From the NCBI GenBank assembly GCA_015847255.1, contig JADLZK010012231.1, positions 62,001-126,000 of the forward strand: 64,000 bases of DNA, read 5' to 3'. This DNA is from Hyparrhenia diplandra. Its lineage: Eukaryota > Streptophyta > Magnoliopsida > Poales > Poaceae. Of the stretch, positions 35,990 through 47,820 are shown in pieces. A program made the translations under genes and the position numbers. Within the stretch, counting starts at the first letter, position 1. Every line of letters begins with the position of its first letter. The notes beneath the pieces are model-generated. The model saw nothing but the letters and a program-made list of their open reading frames with translations. It was not told the DNA's origin and did no database searches.

Positions 35990-37976
35990 GGTGAGAAGAA
36001 AACCAGAAAAGTGTACTACACCAATGTGGAAGAGATACCTACGGGGGAACCAATTATGATGGGTATGTTCCCTGTCGCTAAACACCCTGTAGTAATATTA
36101 TTTGATTCCGGTGCATCGCATACATTTATCAATAAAACATTTGTGGTGAAACATGAGATAGCTATTGGGGAAATGAAAGATGAATTCATTATACACACTC
36201 ACCCGGGGGACGTATGAGTACTAAAGAAGTGGTATATCAGATCCCCATAACATTAGGTGGATATGATTTCCCCACTAATAGGATAGTTCTAAAGGATCAA
36301 GAAATAGACGTGATCCTTGGTATGAACTGGTTGTACCGTTATGGTACTATTATAGACACTTTCAATAGAACTATCAAAGTCAAGTTACCTGAGGAAAATT
36401 ATGAACTCCTTATCCAACTTCCAATTGTAAAGAAGGTAGTTGAAAAAGTATGTGCAACCTGTGTTAAAGAGATCAAAGACATCCCAAAGTAGTATGCGAG
36501 TTTCCGGATGTATTTCCGGATGATTTACCCGGACTACCACCGGAGAGAGATGTTCGGGATTCAAAGTATAGAATTGAAACCGAGGAACTCGGGTCCCATC
36601 TCTCGAAGAGCTCTGAGAATGGCACCAAAGTAATTGGGCTGAAATGAAAACTCGTTACAAAAGTTATTAGAAAAAGGATTTATTAGACCAAGTTCTTCAC
36701 CTTGGGGATGTCCAGCTATTTTAAAAAAAAAAGAAGGATCAAACTTTGAGAATGTGTATAGATTATCGTCCACTTAATGAAGTGACGATCAAAAAACAAG
36801 TACCCTCTGCCCGGATTGATTTACTCTTTGACCAGTTAGCCGGAGCTAAAGTCTTTTTCCAAGATTGATCCGAGATCGGGTATCATCAAATCGATTAAAC
36901 CCGAAGATATTCCAAGACCGCATTTACCACCGGATACGGTCTTTACGAATATTTGGTTATGTCTTTTGGTTTAACAAATGCCCCGGCTCATTTCATGTAC
37001 TTAATGAATACAAAGTGTTTATGTCAGAATTGGATAAGTTCATGGTGGTATTTATTGATGATATCCTTGTTTATTCAAAGAATGAAGAAGAGCATGCAGA
37101 GCATCTCAGAATAGTTTTAAAACGATTGAGACACCATCAATTATATGCTAAATTTAGCAAGTGTGCCTTTTGGCTAAAAAGAAGTACAATTCTTGGGTCA
37201 TGTGCTATCATCAAGGAATTGTCGTTGACCCAAGCAAAGTGAAAGATATCCTCAACTGGAAACCACCAACATTTGTTCATGAAGTTCGTAGTTTCCTTAG
37301 AATGGTGGGATATTACCATCGATTCATTCCTCGACTTTTCTAGAGTAGCAAAGCCTATCATGGAATTGTTAAAGAATCAGACCAAGTTTGTATGATCACG
37401 AGAGTGTGAGCGAGCTTTTCAGACATTAAAGAAAGCACTAACCACGCCCCAGTTTTAGCCCAACCGAGACATTGAAAAGCCATTTGACGTCTTTTTGTGA
37501 CGCATCCGTATTGGGATTGGTTGTGTGTTAATGCAAGAAGGCAAAGTCATTGCCTATGCATCACGCCAACTAAAACGCATGAAGAGCATTATCCAACCCA
37601 TGATCTAGAGCTAGCAAAGAAGGTGGTTCATGCTCTAAAAAAATCAAGGCGTCATTATCTCTTGGGTAATACTTGTCATGTATATACGACCATAAAAGTC
37701 CAAGTATATCTTTACCCAAATCGATTTGAATATGCGCCGAGAAGATGGCTAGAGTTAATTAAGGACTACGACATAGAAGTGCATTACCATCCTGGAAAGG
37801 CAAATGTTGTTGCCGATGCACTCGGTCGAAATCCTCAATGTAATTGTCTTATGGCCAATATAAGGGATAAAACTCTATGTCAAGAACCGGAGAAATTGAA
37901 TATTGGAATTGTTGAACATGGTATGGTAACCAATGCTAATATGGAATCAACCATCAAGTATCGATTATTGATGCCC
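35990..37976 (+). pseudogene. Element A pol, first part: protease, RT, RNase H
   Basis: The protease FDSGASHTFINKTF follows YYTNVEEIPTGEP in the frame from 36011. The next frame (36214) carries ILGMNWLYRYGTIID. RT continues through FIRPSSSPWG, a CIDYRPL-like segment and the catalytic FIDD box at 37051-37062, followed by LVYSKNEEEHAEHL. RNase H shows YASRQLK..EEHYPTHDLEL and LELIKDYDIEVHYHPGKANVVADAL (about 37748-37822). The frame runs to TIKYRLLMP, where RA is inserted at ATGCCC (37971-37976). Multiple frameshifts. Confidence 0.85.
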
Positions 37977-39727
37977 TGTTGGTATTTCTAACGTCACTAA
38001 CTAGTAATGGAGTTTAGAAAGAATATCGATGTTGCTTCGGATAAAACTAAAAGAAATATTCATTGCGAGTTCATAGCATATCCGAAAAGGTTGTCATCCC
38101 TATAGTTAAACTACTAATATGCAAAGAATAAAATATTTGTACTATGCCTTGATAACTTCTTAATAAGTAAATAAACAATTATAACTGGGTATCCGCAAGC
38201 GCACGGATATGAATATACCATTGTAGCATTTTTAACCGGGAGTAAGAACCGGTGTTGAATTTATATTCTACCACAGGGAAAGAAGTCTTCTATCATGAAT
38301 TAACTATGCATAGGTGCTAAACATCATAATCATCTCTCGTGTGCAAAGCTTAAGTGTTAAACTTATCAATTAATTAAACAAGGATCAAAAGTTTACAATA
38401 AAGATAATGATAAAGTTCTTGATAAATAGATTCAACCAAAAGTCATATCTAAGTGGGCTTAAAATAGAAAGTGTCAAACAAAGAGACGATAGCAATTCAT
38501 AGGCTAGCTAGCATTAGAAACTCCAATATGTAACTCTAAACTATAAGTTAGGATCTACTCAATTAGTGCAATACATCTAACAATCATTGAAGAAAGACTA
38601 ATTAAATCCTTACATGAGGACAGAATCCGTGAAGACTAAGGCCGAAACTTAGAACAACCCGAATAATATCATCCGCTAGGCCTACATACGGGGATGGATT
38701 GCAAAGGACTCAATGGTGCTGTCACCACCACGATCTACCACACGACCCGGCACATAGGGTGCAAACGCAGGTAAATAAGATCTAATCACCACGATTACAT
38801 CATCTCTACCACTCACCCATGATATCAATAGATGAGCGCTATACGAATCCATGTATGAACATAATAAAGAATTCAACTATGCTAAACGTGTAATCAAAGT
38901 AAATACTAGAACAAATAATCTCGAATATAAACATGATCAAGATATTCATATTAAGAACGTGTGCGGAACTTGAAGACTACTTACAATGAAGAACTTACAA
39001 GAACGAGGCCCGATCTTGAGCGGCCTCCGACGATCGGGAGCGGATTTCTCCCTTCCTACTAGTTCTAGTCTTGATTGCTACTCTTCCTAAAGCGATGTTT
39101 CTACAAGCATGGGATATGACTTGGATCTTGAAGCGTTGTTGCTGAATTGAGAACTTGATGATCCAAAAAGGGGGGTCTAGGGGTCTATATATATGGGTCT
39201 TCTTATGTCCCTTTCGGCTTCGTGTGCGATGTGGTACTAATCTTTGATTCATCTCGTGCTTCTACCGACGCCCCTCGGATCAAACCGACGTTAAACAACC
39301 GGGTTTAGATTGGCGTCTTAGAGGCGGTGGAGGAAGGTTGGGAGGCGCGGGGGCTTGCTTGGCGGCCAAGTCGGGCCGATCGGCCCCATTATTACCGATC
39401 GGCCCAGGAGGAGTCCCCCACGGGTCCCGTCGTGCGTCGTGGCTTACGGAGTCTTCTAGATGATGTTTTCTTCGGTGTCAAGTTTGGTCCACGCGTCGGG
39501 ATTAATCCGGAGCCTTCTAGAGTCTTTCTCGGAGTTGGATTGCGTTGCGCCGCGTAGTCGTATGGCTCGCGAACTCTGTTTTTCTACGTTTAGTCCTCGC
39601 AATTCACAACATTACCAAAGCTGATGGAAATATGTTAGTGACCCCCTATTCTAGGTTGTTTTTATTATTTATACCCCTTTCTCATGTTTAATTGATTAAT
39701 AATTTTATATGATAACAAGTGTCAACA
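37977..39727 (-). repeat. 3' LTR of RA
   Basis: 1751 bp, TGTTGGTATTTC...GTGTCAACA. The reverse complement matches the ATH1 LTRs. A palindrome is at 39373, and a reverse TATA-type word is near 39186-39195. Confidence 0.92.
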
Positions 39728-39765
39728 AACTCCCCAAGCTTACCCTTTGCTAGTCCCTAGCAAAG
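39728..39765 (-). promoter_or_regulatory. Conserved hairpin plus polypurine tract of RA
   Basis: The minus strand reads CTTTGCTAG-GGA-CTAGCAAAG (39745-39765) then GGTAAGCTTGGGGAGTT and the LTR. Identical to ATH1 and T. Confidence 0.7.
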
Positions 39766-41552
39766 CTATATGCTATAGTAGGATCGGGAGTTGCTACTAC
39801 GCTTTCATACCTCGTAAATATTGTGTTACTTTTAAATAAATTCTCCTCTTAACCGCATTGTTCATACATTTTACCATGGGGCGTAGCCTTTTCACGAATC
39901 ATAAGCAAGATAAAACAATCAAGTTAAGTACCATGTCTCAAGTTCTTTGATCAACTATCATCCGGGGGTTTTGTAGTATTTTTCAAAAGAAAACTCAGAG
40001 ATCCTATGTATGACCCTCTTAAGTGGATGGTGGTAACGGAGTTATACAAGTGGCGGAACATACATAGTGGGATGATAGTGGTGAAGTGGATGAGGATGAA
40101 AGGTAGTAAATAGCCCTTAGCCTTTTCTAGTATTTTTCTTCTCAAGCATCTTGGACTATATCTCTCTTTCTAAAAATTGCTAGGACCTGGCCGCCCATTC
40201 TTGGAGAGGTGGGCTTTTGCCCCGGACTTATGTCCATTTTTCTCTCCTTAGAGATGTGGGCCCTACTCACCCTCGGACACGTGTCCATTATTCATCTCTA
40301 AATATATTTTTATTATTAGGGAGGTAGGCCCTTCTCGCCTAGTATGACTTTTTGTCCGATTTACTCTCCCTCTCTCGTCTCACTTTTTTCTTATTTATTT
40401 TTCTTTTCTCTTTCTTTTTTTTCTCTTTTTTTTGAATGTAGCCCAGCCTTTATAAAAAACATTGAGAGAGACATATCCAAAGATTGCAAGAGTTTATTTT
40501 TATATTTATGGCTAGCGGCTTTATGGAGGATGAGGATGCGTGCTCGAAGTTAGAAGAAACAGTATTAGTGGAGTGGGATGATCTTGATGTGAATGATAAA
40601 CTCTTAAGGGTCATAGCTAAGGAACTCATCATGTAATATTTTATAATTTTTAAAGATAAAATCCAGGAGTCAAGTATCTCTAAGATTATGATAAACAGCA
40701 GCTGACTCAACTTTTCATGTACTTTTATCTTTTAATGCTAAGACTCAGATTAAGCATGTGCTTCCCATGTGTGTTTGGGTTTAGAGCAAATTAAGCATTT
40801 AAAGCTTTGGGAGAATCTAAGTCCAAAGTGTAAGTATTTTTAAGAGGAATTAGGGCGGAGCAACTATTCATCATCTCCTTAGCATCATCAAGATCATAAT
40901 TAAAAAGGAAGAAAGTAATCTAGCAAGTTCCAAGCATTTATTTGACTCTTTTTAACACTAAGACTTTTAACTAAGACTCATTAACTAAGACTCATTAACT
41001 CTAAGCAAATATAACTAGCTAATAAATAAGACATAGGATAGTGATACTTATAGTGGTAAATGGGGGTGCCTCCCCCAAGCTTGATCTTGAAGTAGTTCTT
41101 TGTTCATCCTTGGAGCTTGCTCCTCTTTCGGGGTCTCCTTTAATGTTCTCCCCTGTTAATATTAGTTTTGCACATACCCGAAGGAACAAAATCTTAGGAT
41201 GTTAATGTGAGCCTTCATGTGCTCCGCGTCTTTTTTTTTTTTATTATTAAAGGTGTGGACCTTCAGGTGCCCACATATTTTTGAAATTTTTCTATGCAAT
41301 AGGGATGCTAATGCAAAACATATGAGTGTAAAATTTTTTGTATTTTTATATTTATGCCACCACAAAGAAGGAGTGCTTGCATGGGGCTTAGGAGACTGAT
41401 GCAAATGCAGCAAACATATTTTTGAGATTTTCTAAGTGTAGGTTTAGAAAAAGTAGATATGCTAAAGGAAACATGCTAATTGAAATATGCTTTGCAGAAA
41501 ATTAAATATGCAGATAAATACCGAGTTACCTCTCGGCGAGAGTTTAAAGCAC
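39766..41552 (-). other. RA 3' non-coding internal region
   Basis: 1.8 kb without a credible frame, between the gag-protease stop and the PPT hairpin. It shares most of its sequence with T 29930-31620. A pyrimidine-rich tract lies at 40360-40435. Confidence 0.7.
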
Positions 41553-42281
41553 TTACTCCCATGGCGTGGTGTCGTCTATGGGCCCTCGTATAAATGTTGT
41601 ACCTGGTAAGGTTCCTTCAATGATCTCAAAGGGTGGCGTAGACGAAGTGGCCGAGGAAGTCGATTGTTCAGTTGTTGATGCCGGCGCTGGTTGGGTCTCC
41701 GAAGGTGTACTCTTGTTGCTCTTCTTAGCAGGCGCAGCTTCTTTCTTTTTCCAGGATTGTTTCTTTGGTGGAGACCTCTCAGGTGTAGCCGGTGCAGCGT
41801 TCAAGATGGGTAGGAGCTGAGTGTACTTTTCCTTGATGTCTTTTTCTATTCTCTCAATGTGCTCCATCTTCGAGTCCAAGCTTTTGTTGTAGTCTCCGAG
41901 ACGTTTCGGCTCTTGGTCTTTCTTCGGGTCGTTCATAGTTAGTATAAGTATTGAAGAAACAGTATCTTTTACCTTGAATTGAAGTGGATCTCGCCCGGCC
42001 CCGATGTAGATGATAGCTCTTGTAGTGTTCAGGGACGGTCTTCCAAGTACTATGGGAGGATCTTGTTCTTCTTCTCCCATGTACATGACTAAAAAGTCGA
42101 TGAGGACGTACTTGATCCTTGATTTTGACGGGGACGTTTCGTGCAATACCTTCGGGACTCGGTATGATTGGTCCGCCATCCGTAGCATTACATAGGTGGA
42201 ACACAAAGGCAGATTACCATATATTAATTGATACGTTACCTTTGACATTAAGTTGATGCTCGATCCCGTGTCATGAGACAA
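41553..42281 (-). CDS. RA second retropepsin-like domain with Lys/Pro-rich tail (242 aa, open)
   Basis: An uninterrupted frame, probably the 3' part of a gag-protease polyprotein rather than a separate gene. It has DTGSSINLM at residues 4-12 (retropepsin DTG loop), a TYQLIYGN segment, DFLVMYMGEEEQDPPIVLGRPSLNTTRAIIY around 62-92 (the ILGRP flap-to-helix segment), a charged helix MEHIERIEKDIKEKYT, and a tail rich in Lys, Pro, Ser and Thr ending GTLPGTTF...TTPWE. It follows a first protease-like domain that has DFG instead of DTG. The likely role is polyprotein maturation, if active. The start is set by the frame and is not a proven initiation site. Confidence 0.65.
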   Translation of the reverse strand: MSHDTGSSINLMSKVTYQLIYGNLPLCSTYVMLRMADQSYRVPKVLHETSPSKSRIKYVLIDFLVMYMGEEEQDPPIVLGRPSLNTTRAIIYIGAGRDPLQFKVKDTVSSILILTMNDPKKDQEPKRLGDYNKSLDSKMEHIERIEKDIKEKYTQLLPILNAAPATPERSPPKKQSWKKKEAAPAKKSNKSTPSETQPAPASTTEQSTSSATSSTPPFEIIEGTLPGTTFIRGPIDDTTPWE

Positions 42282-44364
42282 CTTGCCGGAAGTTCCATTG
42301 ATTAATGGAGCAGTTGGATTGATGGAACTCCGTGGTCGCCTAGCTTCTCTAATGGTGGTGGAATGCGCCGAGTCTTGCGTTCTGTTGGGACTTGATTGAT
42401 CATCAAGACTCGCTCCACATGTGGTCGAGGTTGACGGTTCTTCTTGTTCTTGCTTCTTTTTTTTTGTCCTCTTCTACCGGCACGTGTATTTCGTGGTACG
42501 GTAGTGGTACGGTTGGAGCAAGGGGAGCTAGGGTCTTGTGTTTGCAGTTGAATCTCTCCTCTGTCCGTTGACGGTGAAGACGATCTTTGCGTGTGTCGGG
42601 CGTGAGATGATGGCCTTGGTGGTGGTAAAGGAAGGGGCGGCCCGTAATAATCGGGCGTTCTTACCTTTGCCCGTATCCAGACCACTAAGTCGGTGGCCAC
42701 ATAGAGCTTACCGATGTAAAGACAAAACGTCTTCCGGGATGCCTTCGGGATAGCATAGTGACTGATCCGCAAGTTGTAGGCACATGGTTGTGTATAGTAA
42801 ACCAAGATCCGGCTCAAGGTTTACCTTAGGCATGATGTTGACACTTGAGCCAAAATCGACGAGCGGTCGTAGGTGCGGGTGCCGATTTCAATGGTGACGA
42901 CCGGTCTCCCCGATCTCCTTTCTTGGTGGGCATACCCCGCCAAGACAATTCAGTCCTCCTCGTGCATCGTTGGTCCGAATACCGTGATAGTAAATATCGA
43001 CAAGGTTTGCAGATTCTAATTCTTCCTACTGCCCGAATCTTACCCGGGTTAGGCATAGGGGCAGATAAAGCCTACTGAGACAATTGAGATTCTATCATTT
43101 TATTAAAGCTATGTTGGTTCTTTATTGCGGAAGAAAAGCTTTCCATTTTAGTACTAATAGTTTCTAGCATTTTATCATTGAGGCTAACTTTTAGATGATT
43201 ATCCATGAGTCTACCTTGGTTTTGTACTAACTCTCTTAAAGGTGGGAAATTATTGAAAGAGTTATTACCTTGATAGTTACCCGGGTAGTTACCTTGGTAG
43301 TTGGGTCTCTGTTGATTCCATCCTTGATTCGAGGACGATCTTGGTTGTTGTTGTTGTTGATGTAGTTCACGCCCTCTTCTAGCTCGGGACATTGGTCGCC
43401 CTCGAGTGTCCAAAGTGTTGCCACATTCTTCACATGTCATGCGGGAATCGAAGAGTTGCATGACTTCCTTTTCTCGGGGGCTTTGTCTTCAAGCTTCTTC
43501 ATAATTAAATCCATTTTGGCGACAAAGATGTCTACCTCTTTCACCGGTGCATTCCTCTTTCTTTCTTGCGGGGTTGACGGTCCTCATTCCAAGCTTGGTT
43601 TGATGCCATCTTCTCCACAAGGTCGAGAGCTTGATTTAGTGTAAGGGACGGGAAAGCACCTCCAGCAGAAGAAGGCCCATGGTTTCACGGGTGTTGTTGT
43701 TAAGCCCGTGGTAGAAGGTCCGCATGAGTAGCCGTTCTCCATTCCATGGTGTGGGCATTCAGAGATGTAGTCTTGGAAGCGCTCCCACGCCTCCCGGAAC
43801 GGATTCATCGTGTTGCTGCTTTGAAACTTGAGATTTTCCCCGTAAGGCGTTGGTTTTGCCTATAGGGAAGAACTTTGCCGTGAAGGCAAGAGAGCAAAGT
43901 GTCCAAGTAGTGAGTTTGTCTTTGTTGGCGTAGAAACATCGCTTTCGCTCATCCCAAGAGTGAGAATGGGAACAGACGAAGTAGGATTGCATCACTTGAG
44001 ACATCTTTGATGGTGAAGGTGCCACAGATCTCTAGGAAGTGTTGTAGGTGAGCATTGGCATCTTCATGGGCTTTTCCATGCAATTGGCTAGCTTGTACCA
44101 TGTTGATGAGTGCAGGCTTGAGCTCAAAAGCTTTGTCTCCCACATCGACCGGTCGGTCCAAAGGCGGATGTTGGCCGTAGTCGGTGCAGAGTACTCATGC
44201 GGAGGGTCTTGTTTGCCATGACTTCGAACACGGGTGCTAAGCTTCGCCTGCTGGAGGAGTCTTCCGAGGTAGTGATCTTAGGTTGAGACTTCAACTTAGA
44301 TCTTGCCTCCTTCAAAAGTTTTTTTCGGATCGGGATGGAAGTTTTCAGGAAGATTCCTTTTCAT
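42282..44364 (-). pseudogene. RA gag and first protease-like domain
   Basis: Minus strand from the ATG at 44364. It includes KEARSKLKSQPKITTSEDSS and the capsid core FELKPALINMVQASQLHGKA, HEDANAHLQHFLEICGTFTIKD, LRLFPFSLLG and KFFPIGKTNALRGKSQ (43830-44100). A zinc-knuckle remnant CEECGN is near 43430, followed by a Gln/Asn-rich linker. The protease-like loop VDFGSSVNIMP is near 42850, with KLYVATDLVVW after it. The DFG form is shared with ATH1. It ends in a basic RGQKKRSKNKKNRQ segment and leads into the second protease domain. Frameshifts break it into several pieces. Confidence 0.78.
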
Positions 44365-44514
44365 ACATTACCCTAAAATAGATAAGAAGAATAATAACGA
44401 GGGTAAACTTGTTTAAGAAATTGATAAATTTAATACTTTACAATGCGTGAGAGAGATGTATGCAAGTTAATCCTATATTTTTTTTTTATTTTATTGGGCT
44501 ATAGACTTTCTTTT

Positions 44515-44531
44515 CCCGGCAACGGCGCCCA
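44515..44531 (-). other. RA primer binding site
   Basis: The minus strand reads GGGCGCCGTTGCCGGG just inside the 5' LTR, an Athila/Tat-type PBS. Confidence 0.75.
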
Positions 44532-44540
44532 AAAAATGCT

Positions 44541-46281
44541 TGTTGGTATTTCTAACGTCACTAACTAGTAATGGCGTTTAGAAAGAATATCGATGTTGCT
44601 TCGTATAAAACTAAAAGAAATATTCATTGCAGTTCATAGCATATCCGAAAAGGTTGTCATCCCCTGTAGTTAAACTACTAATATGCAAAGAATAAAATAT
44701 TTGTACTATGCCTTGATAACTTCTTAATAAGTAAATAAACAATTATAACTGGGTATCCGCAAGTTTACACAGATATGAATATACCATTGTAGCATTTTAA
44801 CCGGGAGTAAGAATCGGTGTTGAATTTATATTCTACCACAGGGAAAGAAGTCTTCTATCATGAATTAACTATGCATAGGTGCTAAACATCATAATCATCT
44901 CTCGTGTGCAAAGCTTAAGTGTTAAACTTATCAATTAATTAAACAAGGATCAAAGTTCACAATAAAGATAATGATAAAGTTCTTGATAAATAGATTCAAC
45001 CAAAGTCATATCTAAGTGGGCTTAAAATAGAAAGTGTCAAACAGTAGACGATAGCAATTCATAGGCTAGCTAGCATTAGAAACTCCAATATGTAACTCTA
45101 AACTATAAGTTAGGATCTACTCAATTAGTGCAATACATCTAACAATCATTGAAGAAAGACTAATTAAATCCTTACATGAGGACAGAATCCGTGAAGACTA
45201 AGGCCTAAACTTAGAACAACCCGAATAATATCATCCGCTAGGCCTACATACGGGGATGGATTGCAAAAGGACTCAATGGTGCTTTGTCACCACCACGATC
45301 TACCACACGACCGGCACATAGGGTGCAAACGCGGAGGTAAATAAGATCTAATCACCACGATTACATCATCTCTACCACTCACCCATGATATCAATAGATG
45401 AGCGCTATACTAATCCATGTATGAACATAACAGTAATTCAACTATGCTAAACGTGTAATCAAAGTAAATACTAGAACAAATAATCTCGAATATAAACATG
45501 ATCAAGATATTCATATTAAGAACGTGTCTGGAACTTGAAGACTACTTACAATGAAGAACTTACAAGAACGAGGCCTGATCTTGAGCCGGCCTCCGACGAT
45601 CCGGAGCGGATTTCTCCCTTCCTACTAGTTCTAGTCTTGATTGCTACTCTTCCTAAAGCGATGTTTCTACAGCGTGGGATATGACTTGGATCTTGAAGCG
45701 TTGTTGCTGAATTGAGAACTTGATGATTGGAAAAGGGGGGTCTAGGGGTCTATATATATGGGTCTTCTTATGTCCCTTCAGCCTTTAGCGGCGATGTGGT
45801 ACTAATCTTTGATTCATCTCGTGCTTCTACCGACGCCTCGGATCAAACCGACGTTAAACAACCGGTTTAGATTGCGCCTTAGAGGCGGTGGAGGAAGGTT
45901 CCGAGCGGGGGCTTGCTTGGCGGCCAAGTAGGGCCGATCGGCCCCATTATTGCCGATCGGCCTGTGGGGAGTCCCCCCGGGTCCCGGCCGTGCGCCGTGG
46001 CTTCGGAGTCTTCTAGATGATGTTTTCTTCGTGTCAAGTTTGGTCCACGTCGGGATTAATCCGAGCCTTCTAGAGTCTTTCTCGGAGTTGGATTGCGTTG
46101 CGTCAGCGTAGTCGTATGGCTCGCGAACTCGCTGTTTTTTTGTTTAGTCCCCGCAATTCACAACATTACCAAAGCTGATGGAAATATGTTAGTGACCCCC
46201 TATTCTAGGTTGTTTTTATTATTTATACCCCTTTCTCATGTTTAATTGATTAATAATTTTATATGATAACAAGTGTCAACA
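44541..46281 (-). repeat. 5' LTR of RA
   Basis: 1741 bp, paired with 37977-39727. The palindrome GGGCCGATCGGCCC is at 45931-45944. A reverse TATA-type word is near 45751-45760. Confidence 0.92.
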
Positions 46282-46287
46282 ATGCCC

Positions 46288-47691
46288 GAGAAGATAAGCA
46301 AAGGCATAGCACATATCAAGGAAAAAGTAAGAAGTGGAAAACCCACCGGTTTGAATTGATGAGGCAGATGTGCTATGGTTTAAGGATCGTTTGGTGGTAC
46401 CAAAGAATCCGGAGTTACGTCAACAAACTCGGATGAGGCTCATTTGACCAGATACTCTATTCATCCGGAAGTACCAAGATGTATCAGGATTTGAAACAGA
46501 GATTTTGGTGGACAAAATGAAAATTGAGATTGCCCGGTATGTAGCTAAGTGTGACACTTGTCACGAGTAAAAATCAGGCACATGAAAGTCAGCAGGGGCA
46601 ATTGCATCCTTTGCACTGTTCCCTCCCGGAAGTGGGAAGAAATCAAGATGGACTTTATTGTTGGGTTACCCCGAGCGACAAAAAGGGCTCAACTCTATCC
46701 GGGTTATAGTTGATCGACTTACCAAGATAGCTCATTTCCTACCAAGAAAAAGATGGATATAGAGCACTAGATTATGCAAAGCTATATGTCCAACGAATCT
46801 TCGCCTACATGGCGCACCTAAGCACATTGTAATGCAGACAGAGGTTCTTTGTTTATGTCCAAATTCTAGAAACAGATGCAAAAAGTCACTTGGTACCAAA
46901 TTAAATCATAGTTCGGGTTATCATCCCTGCATACAGATGAGACGGAAAGAGTTAATCGATTTTTAGAAGACATGTTGAGAGCATATGTTCTCAATTATTC
47001 AAAAAAATGGGATGAATGTTTGCCATTAGCAGAGTTTGCCTATAATAATAGTTATCAGGAAAGTATTCAAATGGCACCGTTTGAAGCTCTATATGGTCGC
47101 AGATGTAGAACCCCATTACATTGGTCGAAACACGAGAAAGATGGTACTACTGAGTAGACCTAGTAAATGAAGTCGAAGAGAAAGTGAGATTTGTGCAAGA
47201 TAAATTAAAAGAAGCACAATCTCGATAAAAGAGTTATGCAGATAAAAGGCGTAGATTTTTGAATTTGAAGTAGGGGATTATGTGTACTTGAAAGTGTCAC
47301 CCATGAAAGGAGTAAATCGTTTTGGAATTAAAGGTAAACCGGCACCTCGATATATTGGTCCATTTCAAATTTTGGAAAAACAGGGACCGCTTGCTTATCG
47401 ACTTAGATTGCCAGAAAGATTATCAGCTAGGCATGATGTCTTCCATGTATCCCAGTTGAAGAAATGCCTACGAGTACCAGATCGTGTGGTTGATTTCAAG
47501 ACGTTAACTTAGAACCAGATCTCGACCTACTCTGAATATCCTATTCGGATCCTAGATCGAAAGCTCGAGTCACCCGAAGCAGAACTATCGATGGTACAAG
47601 ATCCAATGGAATCAACACTTCGGAAGAAGAAGCTACTTGGGAATCGGAAGACTTTCTAACGGAAAATTTTCCCAAATTCTCACTTTCTTAA
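46288..47691 (+). pseudogene. Element A pol, second part: integrase and chromodomain
   Basis: Resumes the integrase cut by RA. Segments are EADVLWF.DRLVVPKNPELR, a zinc-binding remnant near 46545-46570, the first catalytic block WEEIKMDFIVGLPRA (46630-46680), a degenerate second block DRGSLFMSKF (about 46838-46870), and RAYVLNYSKKWDECLPLAEFAYNNSYQ.SIQMAPFEALYGR (46972 on). The C-terminal core is YLKVSPMKG..RFG.KGKPAPRYIGPFQI...HDVFHVSQLKKCL (47282-47475). A frameshifted chromodomain (YPIRILD, VTR, IQWN-like, SEEEATWE) ends near 47691. Chromodomains of this lineage are known to guide integration to marked chromatin. Stops and indels make it non-functional. Confidence 0.82.
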
Positions 47692-47810
47692 TAGTTGTAA
47701 ATGTAAGACCCCTTCTTGTTTTATGAACTAGTTTGAAGTGTGTTTGCTTGACACATTTCCCTTTGCCGTTACTAAACCCTAGGCTTTAAATCTGGACGAG
47801 ATTTCTTTTT

Positions 47811-47820
47811 AAGGGAAGGG
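47811..47820 (+). other. Element A polypurine tract
   Basis: AAGGGAAGGG directly before the 3' LTR, preceded by T-rich sequence. Plus-strand priming site. Confidence 0.75.

Larger units (their letters stand above)
37977..46281 (-). mobile_element. Reverse Athila/Tat-like gag-protease LTR element RA (non-autonomous)
   Basis: Sister copy of ATH1 in reverse. LTRs are 37977-39727 (3') and 44541-46281 (5'). ATGCCC flanks both sides (37971-37976 and 46282-46287), a 6-base match where 5 is usual, perhaps because of one extra terminal A. The PBS (44515-44531), gag, two protease-like domains, hairpin and PPT are present, with no RT or integrase. It keeps the uninterrupted Helitron target and the 1.1 kb that ATH1 lost, so it is the better reference for the family. 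Inserted in integrase coding sequence of element A. Confidence 0.9.
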
